DNA from: Aspidiotus rigidus
Taxonomy: Eukaryota; Arthropoda; Insecta; Hemiptera; Diaspididae
NCBI GenBank assembly: GCA_035079385.1
Contig: JAVHKY010000016.1
Span: 4,635,501-4,699,500, forward strand
Length of the DNA stretch: 64,000 nucleotides
Direction of reading: 5' to 3'
Part shown: positions 32,511 to 44,500 of the stretch, in pieces
How positions within the stretch are numbered: position 1 is the stretch's first letter
Layout of the letters: every line of letters begins with the position of its first letter
Translations under genes and position numbers: made by a program
The notes under the pieces: generated by a model
What the model was told of the DNA's origin: nothing
The model's database searches: none
Seen by the model: the letters and a program-made list of their open reading frames with translations, nothing else

Positions 32511-35500
32511 AATAAGATTTTTTCCTAGGTCAATCAATAAAATGTATATGGCTTAGTGGCTGCACATGCGACACAAGCAATTATAAGACCCTGGGCTAAG
32601 ATTTTAGCCTAGTTTACTGCATATTAGGGGTATTTTAAGCTAATTGGCTGACTAACTCACTTGCTCGCCCCTTAACGCTTTCTTGCCGTCAATAGAGAGG
32701 ACCCGAAAGAAAAAGGTTCTGATGGATCCAAATAGATAAAGATTATTTTTCAGGTCTCTCTCTTTATATTTGCTCATTCCATTCACCAGTTAAGACAAAG
32801 TAATTTTTGATAGCGTTCAAAGGCACAGTAAAGACATCAACCAGCTTAAACCTCTTGTGACTCATCAAATCCGTGACTGCTAATTTATTTTATTTTAAAG
32901 TATTTAAAATGCTGCCCAACAGTCTTGGAGATCAATTATACAACGATAATACTTATTTTAAAGTACCTAGCTCTCGGGGACTCTCTCGCTCCGCTCGTTC
33001 GCCCTCATTCTTGGTCTGGTATAACGAGTTAACTATTCTGGATCAAGTCAAAGATTCTTCGCAAATTTTTCTCTTTTTTTGGGGGGGGGAGGAGGGGTAG
33101 ATTACCTCGGATATGGACTCACAGATTTTCATCAGACGACTGGAGTGCCAATGCCAGTAAAGTCATTAAAAAGAGGAAAGACATTAACCAGTTTAAATCT
33201 CTTTGTGACGTCATCATCATCTCTGAAGTCATTGTTTTGTGACGTCATCAACATTCCTGTCTTTTTTATACCTCTTTCGGACCAGCAGATTTCTGGATTA
33301 AGTTGCGAATATGTTGAAGGTCTGGTATAGCGTAGTAGATTTCCAATAATGGCCTAGTTTAAAGTTAGTACAGCCTAAAATACTACATTTTCGGTCAGGA
33401 GAACTCAAATTCGGACTCGCAGATTTCTGGATCAAGTAGCTAGCAATCAATTATATTGTATGCTTAGCCTAGTATAATCTTGTATCAATATAGGACAGCA
33501 TAAACTAGTTTAGAGCTAGTATACTCTAATATACTGTATGGTAAGTATAGTTACCTAGTATATTAGATTGTAAGCCATAGTAGGCCTAGTATAGAGCTAA
33601 TCTGTATGCCAGGCTTAGTTTCAGACCAGTATAATCCGATTACGGCTAGTTCAAGTCTAGTTTACAGTTAGTATAACCTAATATACTGGTATGGTTGATC
33701 TAGACCTGATATACTATGTCTAAAGCTATAATCTTGGACCATATAATAGATGCGGCAACGTGGCCTTGCGGATTTCTTTTCATAGAATGGGGGGGAGGTG
33801 CCGGTGAAGACATTAAAGGCTGCTATCCTTGAGTCAGACAGTTGAACCTATTGATGGACCCTCACTTATACCATTCGTCTTACGTGACAACTCTGAAATA
33901 GTATCCAGCTCGCTCAACTACCTTTGTTCCACAATTATTCGAGCTAATGACCCTTAGGAACAGTTGCATAGCTCGTTGTTGAGCGCAAGCATTTGGTTTG
34001 GTGACTTGGAAAAATGATCATATTTTTCAGCTTAGAAGGCGACGGTGTACGGAAATTCTCGGAGAGAATGGGGAATGTGAATTCGCCGAGAAGCTCGTAT
34101 GGCAAGAGATCCAATAGAGTCTGCAGTCACATCAAAAATGGCGAGCGTACAATCTCACAAGACTACTTACTTATGATAATAACTCTACGAAATTAAAGTT
34201 TCGAATTTATTGATGAGCTTTCGCATTGTAGGAATTGACTAAAACGAGTCTCATTCTTCGACATTGTTTTTTAGATGTCAACAGCATAGTTTTATAATAC
34301 GCATAATAATGTAGAAGAGTAAAAATCAATATTTGACACATTATTCGTTCAACGTGAACGTGTAATTGAAGCGAGAATGAATAGCGCACGTGGAAAGGAA
34401 AAAAGAAACAAAAACGGTTTTGCCAGTATACGCGACATATTAATTACCCATAATGTACGTAGAGGTACAGAAGAACCATTATGCACTCTATTTAATTATT
34501 ATTGCGTCGGTAGAGAAAAATTTAAAAATTGTAAAAAAAAAAAGTACACCTAACGATGACGCACACGTTTTGTAATGTATTTTCTCTCCAATTATCGTCA
34601 AAATAGATACAATACAATATTTTTGATTATCATTTAAATACCGTGTTAACGATCGATAATCTCATTTAGCTCAACTTCTAATTTGAACTCGCACAAAAAA
34701 ATGAAAAGTTGATCGACCATCAGACGATTACATACAAAGCTTTCAGTTCTCGACAAATTGAAAGCGAAAACAGAGTCGTAAAGCATAAAACCGATAAAAT
34801 ATTTTAGGGAAGGGGGTTCGTCGACCCTCGTTACGTTATTGAGGTAACCGGAGAAGTGTCTCGAGCTCGTTAAACGGATCTAGCCTATTTTTTTTTCCAC
34901 CTCGAACAATCAAATATAATAGTAAGGCTTTTCCTTATTAAATAGTTACGTGTATAGTAAACAGAATAATGCACTCGAGAAAAAGAAAACAAAAAAAAAA
35001 CAAATCCTCGCCATCGTAAGTTCACGTGCGCTATTTCAGCAAGACTTCTTTTTTTCCTGTTCTATATTTCTTTCGTTCGCTGTTTCGTTTTTATTTACTA
35101 ACGTCTGCCCTTGACCATGAAACAATAATGTTATACTGTATTTTACGAGCGAGTTTCCAGCTTCACTTCTTCGAAATGTCGGCTCTTTTTCGGAAGATTC
35201 GACTCAAAGTGAAATAAGAAAAAAATATATTATATAACGACGAATAAGGAGGGGAAAAAGTAAAGGAAGTCAAAATAAATACCATAAAGAGAGAAATACG
35301 ATGATAATCAGCTCATTGTATGGTAATCCATTAATGGAAGTCTTCCGATCTCCTTTTTCTTTTCTTTTCTGTATTTCTCTATAATATTCGGTTTCTTAAA
35401 TTTTCTTTACCCGCTTCAGTCAAGTGCGCAGTTGGTGCAGATACGAGTATATTTTATTGTTAACTGGTCTCATCGGGTTAATCGGAAGGAAAACGCGCAC

Positions 35501-36240
35501 ACCGATGCTCTGGAAAAAATGCAAAGAATAAAAATGATGTTAGAATAATCGTATTCATGTTGGGCCGCTGGAAGCTCGAATAAGATCGTGGCCGCAGCAA
35601 AAAGCTTCTACATAATTTGGTCAATAATTCACGAATTGAATCGTAATTTGACGTTATAATATTTATGATAGATCGTAATGCACTTTGTGTACACAACCGG
35701 TTTGTACTCGAGATTTTAACGAAGATTACGTATTTTTGCGTGTAAGTAATGTACAGCGTGATGCTTTTTATTTCTTTCCCTCTCGCTCTTCTCGATCTTA
35801 TATTCGTCTGCGAATTTTTTACGTCTCGTTTATTTTCTTTTGCGGGTCACCTTCTTTGTTTTAATCACTTGATAACGTAGCTCAATCGGACTCTACGAGT
35901 AAATCACGTCGACGTACTAAAAATAACGACTTCTTGTAACCGCTACACAGGTGCTCATACTTCGTATTATACAGGAATCCTTATTATAGAAACTAGTTGC
36001 TATAAAATATTGTAACGTGATTATCGCGTATCATTTGGCACCCATAATGATGTCTCAATTCTATCCTAATGTGTGTACGCTACAGTTTTTTACTGTATTA
36101 TCAAAGGTAGATTGGTTCGCTAAGATATAACTCTAAAACGTGACTTCCAAGGACGGTTCCAGAAGTTCATACTGGAGTATCACAGTTTTGATAATTTACT
36201 GATCGATTCGAATATACGATTTGAGTAAAAGCCTACGACC
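32511..36240. other. Non-coding stretch with CCTAGTATA-type degenerate repeats
   Basis: From about 33350 to 33740 short motifs such as GCCTAGTATA, CTAGTATA and AATATACTGTATGG recur irregularly. TCGCTCCGCTCGTTCG near 32990 matches a motif near 30590. Two TGACGTCATC motifs are at 33206 and 33240. The remainder (34-36.2 kb) is unique AT-rich DNA with no supported gene. Confidence 0.4.
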
Positions 36241-38350
36241 TGTTATTTTTGGTCCTGCCCACTTCTTCGTCCAAACAAGGCTAGGTCGCGAAATTGGGTC
36301 TCAGTCTTTCGAATGTGGTAGTTCCTCAAGGATCTTCCTTCCCCCCATGAAAAAAGCGCCTTCTGCTGATGCGTGAAGAAGAAAGATATCTCATATTAGC
36401 TTCTGGGTCAGGAAAAGTCTTGGAAAAACTCTAGTGTTGTTCCTATGAGATCATCAGAGTAGACGAAGAAAAACAGATGCGAGGCTAGTATTCTCGGTAA
36501 TATATCGGCAGAAGAAGAGGAAGAAGACGACCAACCAAACTAACCTGACCCCGCCTTCTGCCCATCATAGCATTTCCAGCGTTGGATCAATGTACTAATT
36601 TGTTATATGAGGTCACCAATCGGCAGAAAAAGAAAACGTGGAGCTGATATACTACGCAATATATTAATAGAAGAAGAATAAGAGAATTGATGAAAACAGC
36701 TTGGGAATGGGGCTCCTTCCCCTCTGTAGTAGTCATTTCCAAGGTTGTGGTTTTACGAACGTGCGAACGGCAGGCTAGAAAACTCGCCTCCGCCCCTCCT
36801 TACACTAGGCGAACCCCCACCCTTCCTTCTGAGTAATATTTTGGCAGAAGAAGAGGACGAGAATTTATAAAATTAGCGCGGAAAGCTACGCCTTACCCTC
36901 TCTTTTTTCAGGTATATGATATAGTAGGTAATTTATTATGTAGTCACGGGTTTTCCAAAGGCCGACCTCATGTCTAGTCATTCTTAAAGTCATAGAGCTG
37001 CGGACGCACGGACACAAAACCAGAATGAGACACTATACTTGGCTGAAGCCTACCTCTTTCTCCAGGTGTTATCCTGGCAAAATAAGAAGAAGACAGTTGA
37101 TCAAACCAGCCTGAAAGCCCGTTGTGGTGCTATCAAAGTGCAAACGCCACGCTAGCAAACATGCCTCTTGCCCCTATACTGGACCAAACGTCACCCTTTC
37201 TTCTAGGTCATCTACTGGCAAAAGAAGAAAAAGAAGAAGACAATCGATAAAACAAGCCTAAGAGTTTTTTGTAGTAGTCATTTTCCAAGGTCATGGTGTT
37301 ATCAACGTGCAGACGTCAGACTAGCGAACACGCCTCCCACCCTCATACTGGGACAAAACCTACCCTTTCTTCTGGGTCATATATTGATGGGACAAGAGGA
37401 GGAAGACAATCGATCAAATCAGCTTGGGAGCTCATCGTAGTAGTCATCTCCAAGATCATGGTGTCGACAGGTAACTTGTTTTATCGGGGGGTCGGAAAAA
37501 ATGTCCGGCTGACCGGAAACCTCAAGATCGTTTAGAGGTCGACCTCCTATCATATATAGCTCGGAGGTCGAAATTTTCTCTAAATCCTTCTTTATCATAT
37601 AAAGCTACAAAGACCAAGCCTATGACGTCACAATTTGATGACGGCATAGGTCAGGCTTGTGACGTTATACATTTTTTAGATCCTACGTGCTCCGTAAAAC
37701 AGGTACCCTGTCACCCCTCGTTCAACTCTGTGAAAGAACTCGTCAGTTTTATGAACGTGGGAACGTCAGACTAGCAAACACGCCTCCCGCCTTCATACTG
37801 GGTCAAAACCTACCCTTTTTTCTGGATCATATATTGGTGGGACAATAGGAGGAAGACAATCGATCAAATCAGCCTGACAATTCTTTGTAGTTGTCATTTC
37901 CAAGGTCATGGTGTTATCAACGTGCGGATGTCAGGCTCGCAAACCCCACACTGGTCCAAAGCCAAACTTTCTTCTGATTTTATAGTGGCTGAAGAGGAAC
38001 GAGACAATCGATTGAACCAGCCTGCAAGCTCTTCGTTCTAGTCATTTCCAAGGTCATGGTGCTACCAACGTGCGATCACCAGGAACCCATTCTACTCCCT
38101 GGGACATATATTGGCAGAAAAAGAAGACGAAAATTAATAAAACTAGCCTGGAGGACCACGACTTCCCTCCTCTCTTTGTTTTACTTTGGTATTCTACGGA
38201 GTGCCAATCTGACGCCTAGTCATTCTCGAGGTTGTGGTACTATCGAAGTACGAACGCCAGAACTTCCCACCCCTTCCCGCTCCAGTCCTTTTACTCGCCC
38301 AAAACCTGACTTTCTCTTCTGGTGATACGAGATTGACAGAAAAAGAAGGA
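36240..38350. repeat. Degenerate tandem array, unit about 150-165 bp
   Basis: A block with the landmarks CCAAGGTCATGGTG(C/T)TA, CAACGTGC, GCCTCCCACC, CTACCCTTTCTTCTGG, ATATTGGCAGAAGAAGA and AGACAATCGATCAAA recurs. Clear units start near 37129, 37290, 37905 and 38054 (spacings about 149-163 bp), with weaker units near 36420, 36570, 36740 and 38220. Units differ a lot, so the array is old. An inverted-repeat element interrupts it at 37470-37711. Confidence 0.65.
37470..37711. mobile_element. CAGGGAAC-family inverted-repeat element inside the array
   Basis: Left end CAGGTAACTTGTTTTATCGG and right end TAAAACAGGTACCCTG are diverged inverted copies of the same terminus seen at 45894-46264. The interior holds GAGGTCGACCTCC and CTCGGAGGTCGAAATTTTC motifs and two CRE-like TGACGT sites. 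It interrupts an array unit at TGGTGTCGA. No clear target duplication. Confidence 0.55.
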
Positions 38351-39497
38351 GACAATTGGTCGAACTGGCCTATATTGGCAGGATAAGACCCCTGCCCCCC
38401 CCCCTTATACTTGTATTGATTTGCAGTGACCGTTTTTCAAGTGCAGCAAGAACACACGAACATAAATTCAGAAAAGAGGTTGGTGAATTAGATTTTGGAG
38501 AATCGCGACGGTATCCCGTCTTCAAAGTCATACACAAACGTTCAGACGCTTGGAAGCGCCCGGACGCGTGGATGCTAATTCATAAAATAGCATAGAGGTT
38601 GGAAAATCAATAAAAAATCATTCAAACTGTAAATCCAGCTTGAAAAGATGAAATATGTCATAAAAATTTGCCACCATTTTTCCACGCCATCTTTCTGCTG
38701 GTCTCACTATCATAGTATCTCCAATACCAAGATCTTATCCTATCTACCGAAAATGTTGGAAGCTTTCATAGTTTGTCGGGAATTCACTCTCCTCTACCAC
38801 AACATTTCGCCTTGTCAGACACGAGTGGAGATTTTCTTAATCTTCCGCTTTAGTTCACAAGTCCCCCTTTTTGCGCTATCCTAACTTGTTTCCACTGCCA
38901 AGGTTTGGCTTATTGTACTGCACTATCACACGCTATCTTCATGAAATAGTTGTTTCCAGAGCTCCTAATCTTTTCGTACATGGATTTATTCAAAGGCTGG
39001 CTGGGGACTAACTTGCATCACAATTGGTGATATTGAGTTCGGTACTTTTTACCAATTCGTTGTCTTGTCATAAAAATTCGGAAATGGTTACCCAACTTTT
39101 CTCTCGATGAACTGATGACGTCATAAAGTAACATTGACCTATCAGGGACTTGGCAAAATTTTGAATTTTAAAGCCATAAAGTATGAGGTGAGGTCTAGGC
39201 TATATTAGGTGTTAGGCTGAGAAGGGAGTTTGTAGCTCTACTGGTGGGAATCTGAAGAAATGACAAATCTATGAAATAAAATCGACACTTAAATCTATGA
39301 TTCTATATTTTTCCCTAAAGAAAAAATCCCTAGTACTTTTTTCTTCTCAAGAGCATAGTTTTCAAATCACCTCACAAATTGTGTCTCTATTAAAAGTTGG
39401 TCATCTTCCTTCTGAAGATATTGAGGTAGACTTTTCTTATCTAATTATGGAAATCATTCACACTTTCTCGTAATTTTTATTTCCAGAAACAATATTT
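38351..39497. other. Non-coding stretch, no gene recognised
   Basis: C11 near 38396. GATGACGTCATAAAG at 39113 is shared with 43873. No open frame with family resemblance. Confidence 0.4.
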
Positions 39498-39513
39498 AAA
39501 ATTTACCCAAGTA
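39498..39513. repeat. Left 16-bp target-site duplication of the R1-type insertion
   Basis: AAAATTTACCCAAGTA, identical to 41566-41581. Confidence 0.88.
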
Positions 39514-39596
39514 TATATATATATATTTATTTAGATTATTTTCGACTGCTGCTCTTACATGAGCCTATCAGTCAGCAGATTCCAAGAAGATCAATT

Positions 39597-39751
39597 TCAA
39601 AATAAAATAAAATAAAATAAACAAATAAAATATAAATAAAAATAATAATAATAATAATAATAAATAAATAAAAAAAAAAATAAAAAATAAAAAAATAAAA
39701 AAAAAAAATAAATAAATAAATAAAAAATGAAATGAAAAATAAAAATAATAC

Positions 39752-39782
<31 letters not shown>

Positions 39783-39825
39783 AAATAAAATAAAATAAAA
39801 TAAAAAAAAAAAAAAAAAAAAAAAT
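39597..39825. repeat. A-rich low-complexity tract in the element 3' UTR
   Basis: (AAAAT)n, (AATA)n and a terminal A22-type run on the plus strand. It reads as T-rich DNA on the element's sense strand, so it is not the poly(A) tail; it has probably expanded within the 3' UTR. Confidence 0.7.
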
Positions 39826-39847
39826 CAGACGAACCACGACCACAGGA

Positions 39848-40756
39848 CTAATCTATTATGATTTTGGCACTCAGAACCTCAAAAAGGTAACCCGTCAGTC
39901 TCACAAGTTCCCCTCTGTCGAGATCAGTTACCTTCTTAAATTTTTCATTGATTCCAAAAAAAGCTCTTTTACTCTCCTGAACGGGACATTCAAAGATGGT
40001 ATGAAACATACTATCTGTCTCAGCGTCACAGTCTCTACACCTTTTGTTTTCGGTTATTTTAAATCTGTAAAGATATTCTGCGCATTTCCCATGTCCCGAT
40101 AGTCCCTGAGTAATGTAATAATTTATCGGTAGGTGTTTCCCCATTACTGTTCTTTCGTGCACACTAGGAATCATTTTTTTTACATGTTCACTGATCATGC
40201 ACCCCGTATATCGGTCATTCCATTCATCAAGTGCTTCCTCCATATACTTTCTTTTATTTATTATATTTTGACGTTTATTCTCAGAATTCCTTTTTTTGAT
40301 CTTATTAATCAGTTTAAGCTTAATGTCAATTGGCATAATACCTGCTATAATATTGGTTGAGGGGTAGGACAAAGTACGATAGCCCGCTATACATCCTATT
40401 AGAACGGCTCTCTGTAAGCTAAGTATTTTTTTTATTTGATTCTTGTTAATTCTACTGTAATAAATACTAGAACAATAGGAAGTGATTGATTCAAAGATCG
40501 CTTTATAGAGAGTGATTCGCTGTTTACAGTTTAAACCCCATTCCTTCCCATATAAGGATCTGAAGCAGTTATAATATTTCTGTATCTTTTGACAAATGTA
40601 TTGTGTGTGCTCTTGATAATTAAGATGTTCATCGATTATCAGACCAAGATATTTTATTGAGTTAGCTATCGATATCTCATTTCCATTAATTTTAATTACT
40701 TGTTCAGTTATTTCCTTAATTTTTCTTTTATTATGTTTCTTGCTAACAACCATCAT
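39848..40756 (-). pseudogene. R1-type reverse transcriptase, C-terminal fragment (302 codons)
   Basis: Open frame of 302 codons without internal stops. It starts at the inversion junction, just after where the RT palm would end (MMVVSKKH stands for the usual KTE-x-MV-S region). Motifs: IKYLGLIIDEHLNYQEH at 35-50 (thumb), YKAIFESITSYCSSIYY at 84-100, LQRAVLIGCIAGYRT at 114-128, LSGHGKCAEYLYRF at 219-232, and a zinc motif with Cys240, Cys243, His252 and Cys257. This 3' module is typical of R1-clade ORF2. Because no stops have accumulated, the insertion looks younger than copies A and B. The catalytic YADD and endonuclease lie in the missing part, so it cannot act alone. Confidence 0.88.
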
Positions 40757-40765
40757 TCCAACAGT

Positions 40766-41565
40766 CTAGGACAGACAAGGCAAGGCAACAAAGAGGCTGC
40801 AAAAAGGTGCAATGAAGAAGCGATCAAGGCTGTTAATGCCCTTCGAGAATCTTGCAGCAAAGACTACAAAAAAGCCAGCAATAATCTCAAAAATATTCGA
40901 AGGGACAGGTTTCAACTAGCAGTCTCACTAAAGAGGAAGTTGGATACAACTACCTTATCTCGTGCAGGAACTCATCCTCCCATTTCCTATGCAAATATTA
41001 CATCTCAAAACAGCGTGGGTCAAGAAAAACCTCAAAATAATTACGAATCATTGATTATAAGAACAGATAACTCCGAAAAAACTCTCAAGAAAATTGCTCA
41101 GAATGTAGATACTGACCAAGAAGAGATTACAGTCAAAGACCTACTACGCCCCAATGAAAAAGTTATAGTGATGAAATTTGACACAATAGAAGATCGAGAT
41201 AAGATGAAAGTCCTTATCGACAATAAGAAGATAGATAATTGTGAAACCAAAGTAGCTGCCAAGCTTGATCCAACCATTAGAATTCGGAATATATATGATC
41301 TTAATGAGGACCAGATCTCACGTTCCATTGAAAGAATAACAGGCGGTAAGCCAGTGAATATCAACGTTGTACAACGCAAGAAATCAAGACGAGCCTTCAT
41401 TCGGCTGAAGAAAGAAGATTATCTGTCATTGAAAACGCGAACAAACAACTGTTTCTACTCGGGACTTTATCGACTACATTTTGAACTCTTTGTTTCAATT
41501 CAAAAGTGCGCCCTGTGTTACCAGATAGGCCATCGGAAGGACTGGTGTCCAAACAAAGATAATGA
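40766..41565 (+). pseudogene. R1-type ORF1 (gag-like) fragment, inverted part
   Basis: The plus-strand open frame 40700-41602 contains an ORF1-derived part from about residue 22. An N-terminal basic helix-rich segment (KEAAKRCNEEAIKAVNALRES, about 31-51) is followed by an RRM-like gag core (about 150-245, with VIVMKFDTIEDRDKMK and RAFIRLKKEDY) and one CCHC knuckle, Cys270, Cys273, His278, Cys283. ORF1 proteins of this clade usually carry two or three knuckles; the fragment stops after the first at the duplication, and the last residues are encoded by flanking DNA. ORF1 packages element RNA into particles. The first ~21 residues come from the antisense of the RT fragment and are not genuine. 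Confidence 0.82.
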
Positions 41566-41581
41566 AAAATTTACCCAAGTA
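41566..41581. repeat. Right 16-bp target-site duplication of the R1-type insertion
   Basis: AAAATTTACCCAAGTA, identical to 39498-39513. Confidence 0.88.
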
Positions 41582-44500
41582 AGGCAACATACATTTCAAT
41601 AGCCCACGAGGACTTCGCATCGATGACTGCACTCGTGAGTCGATGATGTTCGATGTATGAGAAAATTATAATCCGTTATACCTACTCGGTATCGCGTTCA
41701 ATAATCTCCGAATCCTTTGATTACAACTCAGTTTATGGTTGTCACAAATTTTGTTTGAATAATGTAATCGCATTTTTAGCATCTTGTTAGTTTTAGATTG
41801 TAGGTAACTTTACACAAAACAAGCAATTAATTATAATCCGGCAATGCATTCTTAAAATTTCTCTCAAGTTCGTACCTTTCTTTCGTTCTAAATTGAGATT
41901 TTAAAGTGCACGCGTTCCACATTCTCGAAGTACTGATGCATCAAAAACGCAATCATCTCCATTCATTGATATTCCGTAAGAAAAATTATCATATTGAAAT
42001 TCGTGCAATAGAAATAAAATATATTGAGATATTTATCGAATAAATCTTCGCAACAGTTTCACGACTTTTTTTTCTCGCCTCTGTGTTCTTTTTTCGTAAT
42101 TTTATGCAGTTAACATGCACTCACCGATGCATTAGCGCAAGATAGATGATGTATCGTTTGTTATCGTCAGTAGGTGATGGGCAAAAATATCTTCGCACGA
42201 AAATGTAGGAGTCGAGCGAGAAACACTCGTAATCCATATTTCACAGGCATAAAAATTCGAAGGCGAAAGAAGTTCGTCATTCGAAAATTTTTGGATACCG
42301 ATACGCTACATTAATTCGAAATTCCGTACACAGTGCGTATATACTCGTCGAGTATCATGACCCTTATTAAAACATGGAAGTTTTAGTTTTTGGCACTGTT
42401 TCAATGAGACCAGCGAGTGCGAAAGAATGAAATTACAAATGATAGTAGGTATTTGGAAGGATTGTAACACATAAAATACGATACATGTCATCGAAGTAAA
42501 CTTCTTTCGTACCTACGCCGTTCCTCTCCTCCTCGAATTTTCAACGGCAAATAAGTAGAGCTTAAAATTCTAAATTCGAAACGAAAGTTTTTATGGATAG
42601 GTAATTTTATTTTGGAAACAGAGGTTAACGAAATTTTTAAATATTATTTTGCAACTACCACATCTTACCATTCTGGATGCTGAGTGGAGACTCAATGGGT
42701 GTACTGTTTGAGAAAGAGAATCATTTGTAATTGGATAAAAATTTTAAATGCTGGAACAAAGAGTTATTTGAAGGAGTATCTCCCTTTAATTCAATTTTTC
42801 AAAAAAGTCGTAACTCATGGGGTCTCTTTCATTAATTTCATTGATTGAGGTAAGCAGGACCCTGCTTTGCGTATTTTGTGATTTCGATTATCGAAATTTT
42901 TTTAAATAGCCCTCCCGATATATCTATCAGATTCCTTCAGGTCCCCCTTCTTTCATGAATAGCTAGAGAGTTGGAATTTGTCCGTGTCCTCCTCTCATAT
43001 GTATAGCTGGATGGTCGAAATTTCTCTGAAGCCCTGATCTTCTGACCCGCTGGGATTGAGCTCAATGATTAAAATTGTTTAAAGTCCCCCTCTCGATACA
43101 CCGAGCTTGAAGGTCGAAATTTTGGCAGGTCTGAACAATCAACACTCTCGAGACCGCGATTCATCTCTCCTGATTGAAAGTTTTTTCATGTCCTTTCTTG
43201 ATCGATGGATTTTTTCAAGTGCTCCTCCGGCACTCGCAGACAAGAAAAGATAGTTCGTAGTTTTAGCCGGTTGTCAGTTAATTTTGTTGTTATGCAAGTT
43301 AGGACAAACGGAATGCGTAAAAGGGTAAACGATCATTCGATACATACATACATAAAAATAGCTCAATGGACGGAAAACCTTCGCATCGGAGGTCGTCGGA
43401 AAATTTTCGTTATCCAATTTTTTCGTATCGACGTCCAACTAACTTTTGAAATTTGAAAAAATTTTGACCTTCTATCTAAACAATATGAACTATTTTGAGT
43501 CTGGAAGAATTTTGAAGTAGAGCGAAAGAGGAAGAGGAAAAACAAATCGAAACGTCTACAGTATATCGATTGTACCGGTATATCGTCTTGGATCACGATA
43601 GCATTATTATTCCAGAAGAAGAGCTAAGAATTTTCTAACCTATTATAATCGAGGCTATAGTAGTAAAACCCAGTATCCTGTATGTTAGCCTTAGTATAAT
43701 GAAGGCTAAGAATACAGGCCCCAAAGTAACGGTAATCGAAATTTCTCCAAGTCCCTGATGTGAGACCTAGTATGCGTATGTTTGATGACCTAGTGTGATG
43801 AAGGCTAAGAATAAAGATTCCAAAGTAGCGAAAATGGAAATTTTTTCAAGTCCCCAAAGTAGGTGAAGGTCATTGATGACGTCATAAAGCATCACGCGTC
43901 TTACAGATTTTACAAAGAGTTGCGATAGGGGCTGTGATACAGAAAAACTGCGATACATAACTGAAATTTATGAGCCGGTAATCATGAACTAGGGGGAAAA
44001 ATCACTCATTGGAAGTAGTTTGTTTGAAAATTCATTCATAGAAGGAGCGAAGAATTTGGAGCTATATTGCTAGAATAAGCTTCAAATTTAATCCAATGTT
44101 TTATAATACACCTGCACAATATTGGAAGGAAAGATAAGTGCTAGATAATTTGATCGGCGAGATAAGTCACAGGATACATTTATGAATCAGTGTAATACCT
44201 TACAAAATCTGAAACAGTTATATAACACTTTTTATCGTCGACGAACCTGTTAATTTTTTCTATACGACTATGCAACCATTCTGGCACCGATATAACGAGA
44301 ATGGCGTCTATACGCGCCTTTCAACCCTTAAGCACTTGGAGCGGCAATCATTTTCGATTACAAGAAGTGAAAACGTGGCGCGCACCACCTCGAAAATTGA
44401 ATTAGATTAATACACGCGTCCGGCTCTACCACCCCGCGTAAATTGTCTCTGCAATTTCGCACCAGCTGATCACGGCGAGTTAGATACGCATCACGTGGGC

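Larger units (their letters stand above)
39514..41565 (-). mobile_element. R1-type non-LTR retrotransposon with 5' inversion (twin priming)
   Basis: A 2052-bp insertion lies between identical 16-bp direct repeats. The 3' portion (minus strand, 40756-39514) has the C-terminal RT region, a T-rich 3' UTR and an AAATAAATATATATATATA tail. The 5' portion is in the opposite orientation (plus strand, about 40766-41565) and encodes a gag-like ORF1. The endonuclease and RT palm are missing. The end of the ORF1 piece that abuts the duplication is its 3' end, as expected if a second priming event began internally on the RNA. Confidence 0.87.

Noticed and set aside
39848..41602. Two independent host genes in divergent orientation
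   Set aside because: Both frames are retrotransposon parts (RT C-terminus; gag-like CCHC protein) inside one pair of 16-bp duplications.
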